Source: Saccharibacillus qingshengii
Lineage (GTDB): Bacteria > Bacillota > Bacilli > Paenibacillales > Paenibacillaceae
Length of the DNA stretch: 64,000 nt
Direction: 5' to 3'
Assembly (NCBI RefSeq): GCF_013185195.1
Contig: NZ_JAAZWC010000027.1
Location: forward strand, 1 to 64,000
Positions 46,228 to 55,235 of the stretch are shown here, piece after piece (positions within the stretch are counted from its first letter, which is position 1; each line of letters opens with the position of its first letter). Made by a program: the position numbers and the translations under genes. The notes below the pieces were generated by a model. That model made no database searches, was not told where the DNA came from, and saw only the letters and a program-made list of their open reading frames with translations.

Positions 46228-47307
46228 ATGGCTGAAACGAAAAAGATCGCGGTAATCGCGGGAGACGGCATCGGACCGGAAGTGGTAGCCGAAGCGGAAA
46301 AAGTACTGCAAAAAGTCGGCGAGGTATTCGGTTACACGTTCGAGACGGAGCACGCGCTGTTCGGAGGCATTGCGATCGACGAAAAAGGTACCCCGCTTCC
46401 GCAGGAAACGCTCGACGTGTGCAAACGCGCGGACGCCGTGCTGCTGGGTGCGGTCGGCGGTCCGAAATGGGATAACAACCCGAAAGAGCTGCGTCCGGAA
46501 ACGGGACTGCTCGGTATTCGCAAAGAGCTCGGTTTGTTCTCGAATCTGCGTCCGGCCGTCGTATTCGACTGTCTCAAAGACGCTTCCACGCTGAAACCGG
46601 AAGTGCTGGAAGGCACCGACCTGATGGTTGTGCGCGAGCTGACCGGCGGCATCTACTTCGGCGAGAAATTCCGGCGGGAAACGGAGTTCGGCGAAGAAGC
46701 GGTCGATACCTGTGCCTACAACGTGATGGAAGTGGAACGAATTGCCCGTCAAGGATTCGAAATTGCCATGAAACGACGCAAAAAGCTCGCTTCGGTCGAT
46801 AAAGCCAACGTGCTCGAAACGTCGCGTCTGTGGCGGGAAACGGTCATTCGCGTGTCCGCGGATTATCCGGAAGTGGAACTGGAACATGTACTGGTCGACA
46901 ACTGCGCCATGCAGCTGCTGCGCCGGCCGTCGAGTTTCGATGTCATCGTGACGGAGAATATGTTCGGAGATATCCTGAGCGACGAAGCCGCGATGCTGAC
47001 CGGTTCGATCGGCATGCTGGCCTCCGCTTCGCTGGGCGAAGGCAGCTACGGTTTGTACGAGCCCGTGCACGGTTCCGCGCCGGATATCGCAGGGCAGGGC
47101 TTGGCGAATCCGATTGCCACCATTCTGTCGACCGCTCTGATGCTGCGGTTGACGTTCGGATACGGCGAAGCGGCGGATGCGATCGAGCGGGCCGTGGCCG
47201 AGGTATTGGACGCCGGACACCGCACAAGCGACATCGCTGCGGGCCGCGCTGAAGCGCTGTCGACGACGCAGATGGGCGAGCTGATTCTCAATGCAATTCG
47301 CAAATGA
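46228..47307 (+). CDS. leuB: 3-isopropylmalate dehydrogenase
   Basis: The third leucine pathway enzyme oxidises and decarboxylates 3-isopropylmalate with NAD+. The 359-residue protein starts [17 protein letters not shown], has [11 protein letters not shown] near 70 and the substrate and metal region [19 protein letters not shown] near 240-258, and [16 protein letters not shown] near 275. GAGGGAG lies 9 bases before ATG at 46228, which rules out the longer frame. leuC and leuD do not follow; the next gene is a peroxiredoxin. Confidence 0.96.
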   Translation: MAETKKIAVIAGDGIGPEVVAEAEKVLQKVGEVFGYTFETEHALFGGIAIDEKGTPLPQETLDVCKRADAVLLGAVGGPKWDNNPKELRPETGLLGIRKELGLFSNLRPAVVFDCLKDASTLKPEVLEGTDLMVVRELTGGIYFGEKFRRETEFGEEAVDTCAYNVMEVERIARQGFEIAMKRRKKLASVDKANVLETSRLWRETVIRVSADYPEVELEHVLVDNCAMQLLRRPSSFDVIVTENMFGDILSDEAAMLTGSIGMLASASLGEGSYGLYEPVHGSAPDIAGQGLANPIATILSTALMLRLTFGYGEAADAIERAVAEVLDAGHRTSDIAAGRAEALSTTQMGELILNAIRK

Positions 47308-47319
47308 TAATTATTATAA
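47305..47319 (+). promoter_or_regulatory. PerR box upstream of peroxiredoxin gene
   Basis: TGATAATTATTATAA matches the Bacillus PerR consensus TTATAATNATTATAA at all defined positions except the second. It overlaps the leuB stop codon and ends 19 bases before the -35 element of the peroxiredoxin promoter. Confidence 0.7.
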
Positions 47320-47338
47320 ATAAATAAGCGTTACAATC

Positions 47339-47367
47339 TTGACTTCGAAAAATCCCGGTGATAACAT
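47339..47367 (+). promoter_or_regulatory. Promoter of peroxiredoxin gene
   Basis: TTGACT (47339-47344), a 17-bp spacer and TAACAT (47362-47367). An inverted repeat CCCGGTGA (47354-47361) / TCACCGGG (47403-47410) spans from the spacer into the leader. Confidence 0.65.
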
Positions 47368-47436
47368 AGTGTCATGGTTTCAGAATATACAGAAAACATC
47401 CGTCACCGGGTGTCATTTTGAAGGAGGATTTACACA

Positions 47437-47982
47437 ATGGCAGAACGTTTGGTAGGCAAACCGGCTCCGGCCTTTACAATGGAAACTGTATCCGGAGACG
47501 GACAGGATTTCGGCAAAGTATCTCTTGAAGATTACCGCGGCAAATGGCTCGTATTCTTCTTTTATCCGCTTGACTTCACATTCGTGTGCCCGACCGAAAT
47601 TACGGCGCTGAGCGACGCTTACGGCGATTTCCAGACGCTGGATACCGAAGTTCTTGGCGTGAGCATCGACTCCGTACACAGCCACAAAGCATGGATCGCG
47701 GCTCCAACGGAAATCGGCGGTCTCGGCAAAATCAACTTCCCGCTCGCCTCGGATATCACGAAAAAAGTGGCTAGCGACTACGGCGTCCTGATCGAAGAAG
47801 AAGGCGTAGCTCTGCGCGGCCTGTTCATTATCGATCCGGAAGGCGAACTGAAGTACCAAGTCGTGAACCATAACGACGTGGGCCGCAGCGTAGAAGAAAC
47901 GCTGCGCGTGCTTCAAGCGCTGCAATCGGGCGGTCTGTGCCCGATGAACTGGAAACCGGGCGACCAAACCCTGCAAGGGTAA
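47437..47982 (+). CDS. Typical 2-Cys peroxiredoxin (AhpC/TSA family)
   Basis: This 181-residue cytoplasmic thiol peroxidase reduces H2O2 and organic peroxides. The peroxidatic Cys is in FTFVCPTEI (near 46-54), and the resolving Cys is in GLCPMNWKPG near the C terminus (about 168). Length and motifs fit the Prx1/AhpC group, closest to B. subtilis YkuU-like proteins. No AhpF reductase gene is adjacent, so it probably uses thioredoxin. GAAGGAGG lies 11 bases before ATG. A PerR box and promoter precede it. Confidence 0.95.
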   Translation: MAERLVGKPAPAFTMETVSGDGQDFGKVSLEDYRGKWLVFFFYPLDFTFVCPTEITALSDAYGDFQTLDTEVLGVSIDSVHSHKAWIAAPTEIGGLGKINFPLASDITKKVASDYGVLIEEEGVALRGLFIIDPEGELKYQVVNHNDVGRSVEETLRVLQALQSGGLCPMNWKPGDQTLQG

Positions 47983-48021
47983 GGCTGCGCATCGATCCGT
48001 CGATGAGCTGCGGTTATGAAC

Positions 48022-48063
48022 AAAGTCTTCTTTCCGGCTTCGGTCGGAAAGAAGACTTTTTTG
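48022..48063 (+). terminator. Terminator after peroxiredoxin gene
   Basis: AAAGTCTTCTTTCCG / CGGAAAGAAGACTTT encloses GCTTCGGT and ends with a T-run. Confidence 0.93.
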
Positions 48064-48216
48064 CATCTTTTTATCTGGTACCGTACAAATTTACATGCTA
48101 AGATGAGGCCATGAAACCGTCACAAATGACAGTTCAAATTTAAACATTATTCAAAGTTCCGTCGATGGGTTGATTGTTAACATAGGTATAAGCCAACATA
48201 GGAAGGGTGAACAGCC

Positions 48217-48636
48217 ATGAGTTTTTGCTGCGGAGCCAGTATGATCGGAACAAAGGGAACGCTGACCCACTACCGGACGCAAGTTCACAACGTTCCTCTG
48301 CTGTATTGTCCAGTGTGCCAACGGATGGAAGTTCATTACAAAGTCGAGAACGAATATGAAATACTGGCCGAATATGCGCATGGCGACGGCGAATCGGAAA
48401 TCGATTTCCAGGATTACATTCTGGAAGACGATGCGGAGATTTTCGCCAACTGCGTCAGTATCGAAAGCGACGACAAACTGGAATCGGTCCGCAACCAGAT
48501 CGATTTGTCCCTGGATCTGCTCGCCGTTGCGAAACAGATGGGCGACAAACGCTGGCAGCTGGAGCTCAAGCGGCGCCTTGCGGTGATGAGCCAGAAGCTG
48601 GAGAAGATTCAGCAGAACAGCAACGGAAAAGCCTGA
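48217..48636 (+). CDS. Small CXXC-containing hypothetical protein
   Basis: This 139-residue soluble protein begins MSFCCGASMIGTKGTL and has CPVC near residue 32-35, so a CC plus CXXC pair could bind zinc, as in YgiT-type zinc fingers. The middle is acidic (DGESEIDFQDYILEDDAE), and the C-terminal half is a long amphipathic helix (RNQIDLSLDLLAVAKQMGD). Function is unknown. GGAAGGGTGA lies 7 bases before ATG. It is monocistronic with its own terminator. Confidence 0.82.
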   Translation: MSFCCGASMIGTKGTLTHYRTQVHNVPLLYCPVCQRMEVHYKVENEYEILAEYAHGDGESEIDFQDYILEDDAEIFANCVSIESDDKLESVRNQIDLSLDLLAVAKQMGDKRWQLELKRRLAVMSQKLEKIQQNSNGKA

Positions 48637-48663
48637 GCAGGTCTTTGCCCGAATAAATTCAAC

Positions 48664-48703
48664 AACCGGAAGCGATCGTACCCGATCCTTCCGGTTTTGT
48701 TTT
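48664..48703 (+). terminator. Terminator after CXXC protein gene
   Basis: AACCGGAAG-c-GATCG and CGATC-c-TTCCGGTT are followed by TTGTTTT. Confidence 0.85.
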
Positions 48704-48870
48704 ATCATCGGCTGCTAAATTTGGAAAACGCTATCGTCACGCTATCGTCTTTGTTAAAATGAATAGTGAGGAAGAAACAGGAAAACAATAAGCTAAAGCT
48801 TCGTTACATAAGCCGGAATGCGTTATTTCGATTTGTACGGAAGCCGCCGCAAAAAGACGGAGGAATGTTT

Positions 48871-49839
48871 ATGCCAAACGTACAGGAACTCGCTTCGAAA
48901 CTCAAACAAAATATTGGAACCGTTATTGTAGGGAAAGATGCGGAGGTCGATCTGCTGCTGACCGCTCTGCTCGCTTCGGGCCATGTCCTGCTTGAAGATG
49001 TACCCGGAACCGGCAAAACGATGCTGGCCAAAAGTCTCGCTTCTTCGCTCAGCCTGACTTTTCAGCGGATTCAGTTCACGCCCGACCTGCTGCCGTCCGA
49101 TCTGACGGGTATCCATTTCTACAATCAGAAAGACGGCGAGTTTCATTTCCGCCCCGGACCGCTGTTTGCGCGCATTGTATTGGCGGACGAGATCAACCGG
49201 GCGACGCCGCGTACCCAGTCGAGTCTGCTCGAATGCATGGAGGAGCGGCAGATCAGCGTAGACGGAGAGACCATGAAACTGGAACAGCCGTTCATGGTCT
49301 TGGCTACGCAGAACCCGGTCGACAACCAGGGGACTTTCCCGCTTCCGGAAGCCCAGATGGACCGATTCATGATCCGTATGAAGCTCGGTTATCCGTCGGC
49401 TCCGGAAGGCCGCGAAATTCTGCGCCGTACCGTGCAGGTCGGCGGACTGTCCGCGGACTCGGCTGCGCTGACGGCTACGGCGGAAGAAGTGCTGGAAGCC
49501 CAGCAGGCCTGCCGCCGCGTCACGATCGCTGACGATCTGCTCGATTATATCGTGGCTCTTGCCGAAGCGTCGAGAACCCATCCGGAGCTTGCGCTGGGGA
49601 TCAGTCCCCGGGGAACGCAATCCCTTCTTCGCGCCTGCCAAGCCTATGCGGCGCTCAAAGGACGCGATTACGTGCTGCCGGACGATATCAAAACGCTGCT
49701 CGTACCGGTCTGCGCCCATCGTCTGGTGCTGAACAACCGCTACGATCTGCAGGACAATCCCGCCGAACGCATACTGGCCGAACTGACGGACAGCATCCCT
49801 GTTCCGAGCGAAAAGGGACTCGAAAGCGAAGTGAGATAA
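48871..49839 (+). CDS. MoxR family AAA ATPase
   Basis: This 322-residue MoxR ATPase probably acts as a chaperone for assembly of membrane or secreted complexes encoded with it. Walker A is EDVPGTGKTMLAKSLA near 41-56, Walker B LADEINRATPRTQSSLLE near 101-118, and the sensor region ATQNPVDNQGTFPLPEAQMDRF lies near 148-170. ATG at 48871 gives GGAGGA a 6-base spacing; ATG at 48865 is too close and the longer frame lacks a site. It is the first of five genes that share stops and starts. Confidence 0.93.
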   Translation: MPNVQELASKLKQNIGTVIVGKDAEVDLLLTALLASGHVLLEDVPGTGKTMLAKSLASSLSLTFQRIQFTPDLLPSDLTGIHFYNQKDGEFHFRPGPLFARIVLADEINRATPRTQSSLLECMEERQISVDGETMKLEQPFMVLATQNPVDNQGTFPLPEAQMDRFMIRMKLGYPSAPEGREILRRTVQVGGLSADSAALTATAEEVLEAQQACRRVTIADDLLDYIVALAEASRTHPELALGISPRGTQSLLRACQAYAALKGRDYVLPDDIKTLLVPVCAHRLVLNNRYDLQDNPAERILAELTDSIPVPSEKGLESEVR

Positions 49840-50994
49840 ATGGCGCTGTTTGGGCTGCTGCTCTTGGTCGGACTCATTGTGATTGTGCAGGGCTGGCTGC
49901 TTGGCAGGCCGGCGCTGGCCCGGCTCGATTACAAGCGCGATTTCAGCAAATATGCCTGCCGGGCGGGAGAGAAGATCGAGATGGTCGAGACGCTCTCCAA
50001 CCGCAAGCCGCTGCCGGTACCGTGGCTGAGGCTGGAAGCGATGCTGCCTTCGGCCCTGCTGTTTGCGCGCAGCGACGATACGAATGTCAGCGAAGGCAAC
50101 ATTTATCAGAACCATACCAGTTTGTTCACCCTGCCGCCCCGAACCAAGATTACGCGTACGCACCGGATCGTTTGTCAGAGCCGGGGCATTTATCCGATCG
50201 AATCGGCAACGATGACGGGCGGAGATCTGTTCGGGTTGTATACGCCTTCAAAAAAGGTCGAGCTGCATATGCGTATGGTGATTTATCCCCGTCTGTTGGG
50301 AGACGGCGAACTGCCGATCTCCTGGAAAACGTGGCAGGGAGAACTTGCGGTCCGCCGCTGGATCGTCGAAGATCCGTTTCTGATTACGGGAGTCCGGGAA
50401 TATGCGCAGGGCGATGCGATGAACCGGATCCATTGGAAAGCAAGTGCGCGTACGGGGCAGCTTCAAGTGCATAAAAGCGGTTATTCCGCCGATCCCCGCG
50501 TCATCATTCTGCTGAACGTCGAGGATTCGGAGTCCATGTGGAGCGTTGTAACCCGGACCGGGTTGGTCGAGCGGCAGCTGTCGCTTGCGGCGACCTGTGC
50601 CGCTTCTCTGATCGGGCAGGGGATGGCCGCAGGATTTGCGCACAACGGCGGTTCCCAGCTTGGGGAAGACGGCTGCCGCCTGGAATCGGATTACGGTCCC
50701 GTCCATTTGAATCGGCTCATGGAAACGATGGCTGCATTCGAACTGAAGTCCCGTCTGCCGTTTCACGAGCTGATTCAGCTTGAAGCGCAGCGCGAGTTCA
50801 GGGAACCGATCGATTATCTGGTCGTGACGGCCCATCGCTCGGAGAAAGTCGAAGAAGCGATCGCTTCGCTGGAACGCTTGGGCCACCGGGTCGGGGTTAC
50901 CGGGTTCACGGCAAACGAGCCGGGCCTGGTTTCGTCCGGTGTCCGCTCCTCGCAGCGGCGCGGCCCGACATCTGCAGAGGAGGCCGTATTATGA
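49840..50994 (+). CDS. DUF58 domain protein, copy 1
   Basis: This 384-residue membrane-anchored protein has a hydrophobic N terminus (MALFGLLLLVGLIVIVQ), a beta-rich extracytoplasmic or cytoplasmic region and the DUF58 core (REYAQGDAMNRIHWKASARTG split near 185-205). DUF58 proteins accompany MoxR ATPases and transglutaminase-like proteins in many Gram-positives; molecular role is unknown. It starts directly at the moxR stop and overlaps the next gene by 4 bases. It is clearly a paralogue of the gene at 52406. Confidence 0.9.
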   Translation: MALFGLLLLVGLIVIVQGWLLGRPALARLDYKRDFSKYACRAGEKIEMVETLSNRKPLPVPWLRLEAMLPSALLFARSDDTNVSEGNIYQNHTSLFTLPPRTKITRTHRIVCQSRGIYPIESATMTGGDLFGLYTPSKKVELHMRMVIYPRLLGDGELPISWKTWQGELAVRRWIVEDPFLITGVREYAQGDAMNRIHWKASARTGQLQVHKSGYSADPRVIILLNVEDSESMWSVVTRTGLVERQLSLAATCAASLIGQGMAAGFAHNGGSQLGEDGCRLESDYGPVHLNRLMETMAAFELKSRLPFHELIQLEAQREFREPIDYLVVTAHRSEKVEEAIASLERLGHRVGVTGFTANEPGLVSSGVRSSQRRGPTSAEEAVL

Positions 50995-52277
50995 CCAAGG
51001 CGGAACGTTCATCAAACCGGTCGGCATCTGTGCCGCTGTTAAAAGGCTTCGGCCGGCCGGCCGCTTATTCGCTGCTCGAAACGCTGTCGGCCTACGCGGT
51101 CGTGGTACTGTTGGCGCACTACGCATTGAAGCTGTCCGATCTGCTGCTGCTTCTGCTTGTATTCGCTCTGCATGTATCCGCCAGTCTGATCGGCCTGCGC
51201 CAAGCGGAAGGGCGCATGGCCCGCTGGCCGGCGCTGCTGCCTTTTGCAGCCGCCCTGCTGATCGCGCTCCTTCTGCCGGGAGGATGGCTGCCCAAAGCCG
51301 CCGGAGCCGCCGCCCTGCTTCTTGCGGCGCTGCGCGGACTGCTCACGGGCCGGCGTCAACTCTGGGACAATATGCAGCTTCGGGTTCCGCTGACCGGGGT
51401 TGCCGCGCTGCTGATCTTGTACGTGGCAGCCGGGCGCCTACCCGATCTGGCCGGTTATCGTCCTCTGCTGTACAGCGTTTCCACGCTGATTCTGGCGCTG
51501 ACGCTTCTGCTGTTGAATGGAGATCGGGTCCGACATGCCGCCCAACAAGAAACATCGGCTCTTGCCGGGGTACTGACCGCCAATCGGAGATTGACCTGGA
51601 TCGTGGCGGCCGTTATCGTGCTGGCCGGCGTGATCGGCGGTCCGACCGGAGCCTTGAATGCGCTTCGGGAATGGTGGTTGTCGATTTTCGGAGGTTCTCT
51701 TCCCGGCAGTCCTTCGCAGCCGGAGACCGCTCCGCAGATGCCCGGGGCCGATTACTCCCAACTGCAGGAGTTGGGAGGCGCCAAGGAAACTCCTTTATGG
51801 CTGAAGATTGTCGGATATATTTTGTTGGCTTTATTCTGGTTAGGGGTTGGCCTCGGAATCTTTTGGCTGCTCTATCGTCTATTCGGACGCTGGCTGCCGA
51901 ACGGAGTCCGCAACCTGATCCGGAACCTGGCTGCCAAGTTCGGCATGATGCGCGACATCCGCGCTTCCCAGTCCGACAAGGCCTACACCGACAAAGCCGA
52001 GAAGCTTTCCGCCGAGAAAACGGGGGGGCTCAAACGCTTCTTCCGCCGCAGCGGCCGAGAAGCCGGGTATACCGGCGACGATCCGCGGCTGCGTTATCGA
52101 AGCGTAGTGCTGCAGGCTGCCCGCAAAGGCTTCCCGCTTCGGCCAAGCCGGACTCCGGCGGAGAATGGGCGGGAGCTTGCGAATCCTGCGTACAGCGAGC
52201 TTTCTTCCACCGAGCTTGAGCAGCTGGTCGACCGCTATAACGATGCGCGTTACGGCCCGGCAGACGACCGGGATTGA
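50991..52277 (+). CDS. Membrane protein of DUF58 module, copy 1
   Basis: This 428-residue membrane protein has about six hydrophobic segments in the first 220 residues, a periplasm-facing loop, another transmembrane helix near 275-300, and a soluble C-terminal domain. The tail (YRSVVLQAARKGFPLRPSRT, then LEQLVDRYNDARYG) resembles the DUF4129 tail found on transglutaminase-like membrane proteins, but no transglutaminase Cys-His-Asp core is visible. It is related in layout and tail to the gene at 53545. Confidence 0.82.
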   Translation: MTKAERSSNRSASVPLLKGFGRPAAYSLLETLSAYAVVVLLAHYALKLSDLLLLLLVFALHVSASLIGLRQAEGRMARWPALLPFAAALLIALLLPGGWLPKAAGAAALLLAALRGLLTGRRQLWDNMQLRVPLTGVAALLILYVAAGRLPDLAGYRPLLYSVSTLILALTLLLLNGDRVRHAAQQETSALAGVLTANRRLTWIVAAVIVLAGVIGGPTGALNALREWWLSIFGGSLPGSPSQPETAPQMPGADYSQLQELGGAKETPLWLKIVGYILLALFWLGVGLGIFWLLYRLFGRWLPNGVRNLIRNLAAKFGMMRDIRASQSDKAYTDKAEKLSAEKTGGLKRFFRRSGREAGYTGDDPRLRYRSVVLQAARKGFPLRPSRTPAENGRELANPAYSELSSTELEQLVDRYNDARYGPADDRD

Positions 52278-52405
52278 AATCCCGGAGTGCGGCATGCCCG
52301 CGCTCCGGCCGTTTATCGACTTTGCCTGCTTTCGTCCGTTCCGGTTACAATGGAGGAATAAGGAAATTCCGGCGGAAGACCGTCTTGACGAAAGAGGGGA
52401 AAGGA

Positions 52406-53548
52406 TTGGCTTTATTCTGGATGATGTTGACAGGAACGCTGCTGATTGCCGCGCAGGCCTGGCTGATCGGCCGCTCTGCCCTGCACGGGATCCGTTACAC
52501 CCGCAGCTTTAACAAAGATCGCTGTCATGCGGGAGACGAACTTCAGTTGGTTGAGGTGATCGAGAACGATAAAAAGCTTCCGGTTCCCTGGCTGCGCATG
52601 GAATCCGAATTCCCCGCCGCTTTTCGATTTCGGGGAAAGGCTTCGATGAAACTGGAGATGGGCAGCGTCTATCAGACGCATACGAGCGGCTTTACGCTCA
52701 TGCCCCGAAGGCGCGTCACGCGAAGGCATTTCGTGAAATGCGAAGGCCGGGGTATTTTTCGGCTGTCGACGGTATTTATGACGTCGGGCGATCTGCTCGG
52801 TTTCGTCCTGCGTTCGCGTTCGGAGCAGATCAGCAACTCCCTGATCGTGTATCCGCGTCTGCTGGACGACCGGCATCTGCCGTACGATTGGCACAGCTGG
52901 CAGGGCGAATTTGCGGTGCGCAGATGGATTCTGGAAGATCCGTTCATGATCGAAGGTTCGAGGGAGTATGCGCCGGGGGATCCGATGAACCGGATCCACT
53001 GGAAAGCGAGTGCCCGAACCGGAGGACTTCAAGTGTACCGTCAAGGGCATACCGCCGATCCGCACGTTATTCTGGTCCTTGATATCGGCGATGTCGTTCT
53101 CGGGCTTCAACACGGCGGGGGAGAAGCGGAGGCCGAACAGGCCATCAGTCTGGCAGCGACCATAGCCGTTCGGCTGATTGCAGACGGCGTTTCGGTCGGG
53201 TTTACGCATAATGCGCACACGGTCTCCGCAGCGCGTATTCCTTCGGGCGCGGGCTCACTCCATCGTCATCTGCTGATGGAAGCGATGTCGGGGATCCGGC
53301 TGAAGCGCCGTCGGCCGCTCGCCGTATGTCTGGACGCGGAAGTGGCAGAACGGGGGGCTCCCTGCGATTATCTCGTGATCAGCACATCGAAGGAGCCTGC
53401 CGTTCGGCAGGCGGCGAAACGGCTGGAGAGATTGGGACACAAGGTAAGCCTGATCGATCCCGGGAACGAATGGTCTGCCCTTTCCGTCGAAACGGCCGGA
53501 AGCCGGTCTTGGGAAGTATCCTTGGACAAGGAGGGAGCAGGCGCATGA
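52406..53548 (+). CDS. DUF58 domain protein, copy 2
   Basis: This 380-residue paralogue of the protein at 49840 shows KLPVPWLRMES against PLPVPWLRLEA and GDPMNRIHWKASARTGG against GDAMNRIHWKASARTGQ. The start is TTG at 52406: it aligns (LALFWMMLTG) with the MALFGLLLLVG start of copy 1 and has GAGGGG 6 bases upstream. The longer frame from 52274 reads through non-protein-like sequence. It overlaps the next gene by 4 bases. Confidence 0.88.
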   Translation: MALFWMMLTGTLLIAAQAWLIGRSALHGIRYTRSFNKDRCHAGDELQLVEVIENDKKLPVPWLRMESEFPAAFRFRGKASMKLEMGSVYQTHTSGFTLMPRRRVTRRHFVKCEGRGIFRLSTVFMTSGDLLGFVLRSRSEQISNSLIVYPRLLDDRHLPYDWHSWQGEFAVRRWILEDPFMIEGSREYAPGDPMNRIHWKASARTGGLQVYRQGHTADPHVILVLDIGDVVLGLQHGGGEAEAEQAISLAATIAVRLIADGVSVGFTHNAHTVSAARIPSGAGSLHRHLLMEAMSGIRLKRRRPLAVCLDAEVAERGAPCDYLVISTSKEPAVRQAAKRLERLGHKVSLIDPGNEWSALSVETAGSRSWEVSLDKEGAGA

Positions 53549-54792
53549 GTAGAACGATTGGAAAAGCGCTGGCTGTCGCCTCAGGGGATACCGTGTTCCT
53601 ATATCCGTGGATCCTTCTATTGTCGCTGTATCTATTCGAATTATCTCCTTATGCGGCGGCCGCGATCTGTTTCCTCAGTTTGGCGTGCGGTGCTGCTGCA
53701 GGCAGGCATCTGCCGCGTCAGACGGCTTATCTGGCGGCGATGGCCGTTCCGGCTGCAGCTTCCGTACTGTTCGCCGTCTTCGCCGGACTGGGCCTGCGCA
53801 CGGTTCCGCTTCTGATCCTGCTGGGGGCAGCCGGTGGACGCGGCGTATACCGGGAGATCGGGGCCGCCGCCGGCCGCCGTCAGACCTTGATCTTCGTCTG
53901 CGGCCTGCTTGCGGGGGTTGCCGTCTATGCGGCAGCTCTGCGTACGGAGCTGATGCAGCCGTATGCGTTCTCGGTCTATGCGGCCTGCACCGGGATGCTG
54001 CTGACCCAACTGCTTCGCTGGAATGCGGGGCGAGTCCGCGAAGCCATGGGCCTTTCCCAAGAAGCGGAGATTCCGCCGGGACGGCTGCTTCGAATCAATC
54101 GGGGATTTATGACCGTTCTGCTGCTGGCGATTCTGTTGGTCGGCGGGGCGACCCAGCTGTCCGTTGTGCTGGAATGGCTGTATCGTCTGTGGCTGACGCT
54201 GCTGTACGGAGGTGTCGACCTCGATTATGTTCCCGAGACGTCGCCCCCTCCTCCCGAACCTGCTCCTTTTTCCGAGCCTTATGTGCCCGAAGAAAAGCTG
54301 GAAGACGACGGAGAAGGTGGGCTGGACCGGTGGATCATCTACGCTGTCGCCGGAATCATTGTAGCGGCTGTTGGAGCTTTTGCTTTTGTCTTGCTTCGTT
54401 TGGGTTACGAGATTTTGTCCAAGTGGCTGCCCGACTGGCTGAAGCGTCTGCTGCAGAATTTGCGGATTGCCGCGAAGTCTTCGGATCCTTCAGAAGAAGC
54501 GGCTTACGCCGATACAACCGAGAAGTTGGAGTCCAAAGCGCCCGCCAGGAAAAAAGGTTCGCCGCAAACGTCCACTGAACCACCGGAAGGTGCGAGGCGC
54601 GAGTATGCCCGGTTGATTCGCGGCGCGATCAGCCGGGGATACCGGTTCCGCCCTTGGCTGACTCCAAGCGAGACGGGCAAAGAAATCGCCGGCAGTTCGG
54701 TTTATCGCGAACAGGAAGCCGAGCAGATCGAAGAGCTGGTGGAACGCTACAATCAGACCCGATATACGCAAAAGGAAGACGGCCAACGGTAA
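53545..54792 (+). CDS. Membrane protein of DUF58 module, copy 2
   Basis: This 415-residue membrane protein has six or more hydrophobic segments, a Pro-rich acidic loop (ETSPPPPEPAPFSEPY near 233), one more transmembrane helix near 275-295 and a C-terminal soluble tail (YARLIRGAISRGYRFRPWLT, then IEELVERYNQTRYT) that parallels the protein at 50991. ATG at 53545 overlaps the DUF58 stop and has GGAGGGAG upstream. It is the last gene of the operon. Confidence 0.85.
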   Translation: MSRTIGKALAVASGDTVFLYPWILLLSLYLFELSPYAAAAICFLSLACGAAAGRHLPRQTAYLAAMAVPAAASVLFAVFAGLGLRTVPLLILLGAAGGRGVYREIGAAAGRRQTLIFVCGLLAGVAVYAAALRTELMQPYAFSVYAACTGMLLTQLLRWNAGRVREAMGLSQEAEIPPGRLLRINRGFMTVLLLAILLVGGATQLSVVLEWLYRLWLTLLYGGVDLDYVPETSPPPPEPAPFSEPYVPEEKLEDDGEGGLDRWIIYAVAGIIVAAVGAFAFVLLRLGYEILSKWLPDWLKRLLQNLRIAAKSSDPSEEAAYADTTEKLESKAPARKKGSPQTSTEPPEGARREYARLIRGAISRGYRFRPWLTPSETGKEIAGSSVYREQEAEQIEELVERYNQTRYTQKEDGQR

Positions 54793-54871
54793 GCCCACGT
54801 ATTCTTTTGCTGCGAAAGAGCGTCGGATGGATCGGCGGCTGCCGCAAACGCGGCACGTCTGCAAAACCTGC

Positions 54872-54905
54872 AAACCCCCGAACGAATACGTTCGGGGGTT
54901 TTTTT
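54872..54905 (+). terminator. Terminator of MoxR-DUF58 operon
   Basis: AAACCCCCGAAC-gaatac-GTTCGGGGGTTT is followed by TTTT. Confidence 0.93.
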
Positions 54906-54991
54906 GTGTCTGCCTAGCGGATCAGACAAAGCAGACCGGACAGATCCGGATGGAATCCGTCCACTGTCATCGTTCTGCCGGTGCATAGGAA

Positions 54992-55210
54992 TCAGTTCCG
55001 ATCCGCGCGCCGCCGCTGACTGTTCTTTTTTAAGGCGTCCAGGGCTTCATCCGGCAGTCCCGTGATGCAGCCGGGGCAGCCTGCCGGCGTTCGTCCATCC
55101 GATTGAATCGTGCAGCCGGAACAGGCTCCTTTTTTGCTTTTGTTCCAGAAGCGGACCAGCACATAGCCCGAGTAGATCAGTGCCAGTCCGATAATAATCC
55201 AGTTTATCAT
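54992..55210 (-). CDS. FeoB-associated Cys-rich membrane protein
   Basis: This 72-residue protein has one N-terminal transmembrane helix (INWIIIGLALIYSGYVLV) and then a Cys cluster (GACSGC, AGCPGC). Such small proteins occur behind feoB in many Firmicutes and may act like FeoC or aid ferrous iron handling; the role is not established. It lies 25 bases after feoB, in the same operon. Confidence 0.88.
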   Translation of the reverse strand: MINWIIIGLALIYSGYVLVRFWNKSKKGACSGCTIQSDGRTPAGCPGCITGLPDEALDALKKNSQRRRADRN

Positions 55211-55235
55211 AAGCCATCTTCCTTTCCCTGCGGAT

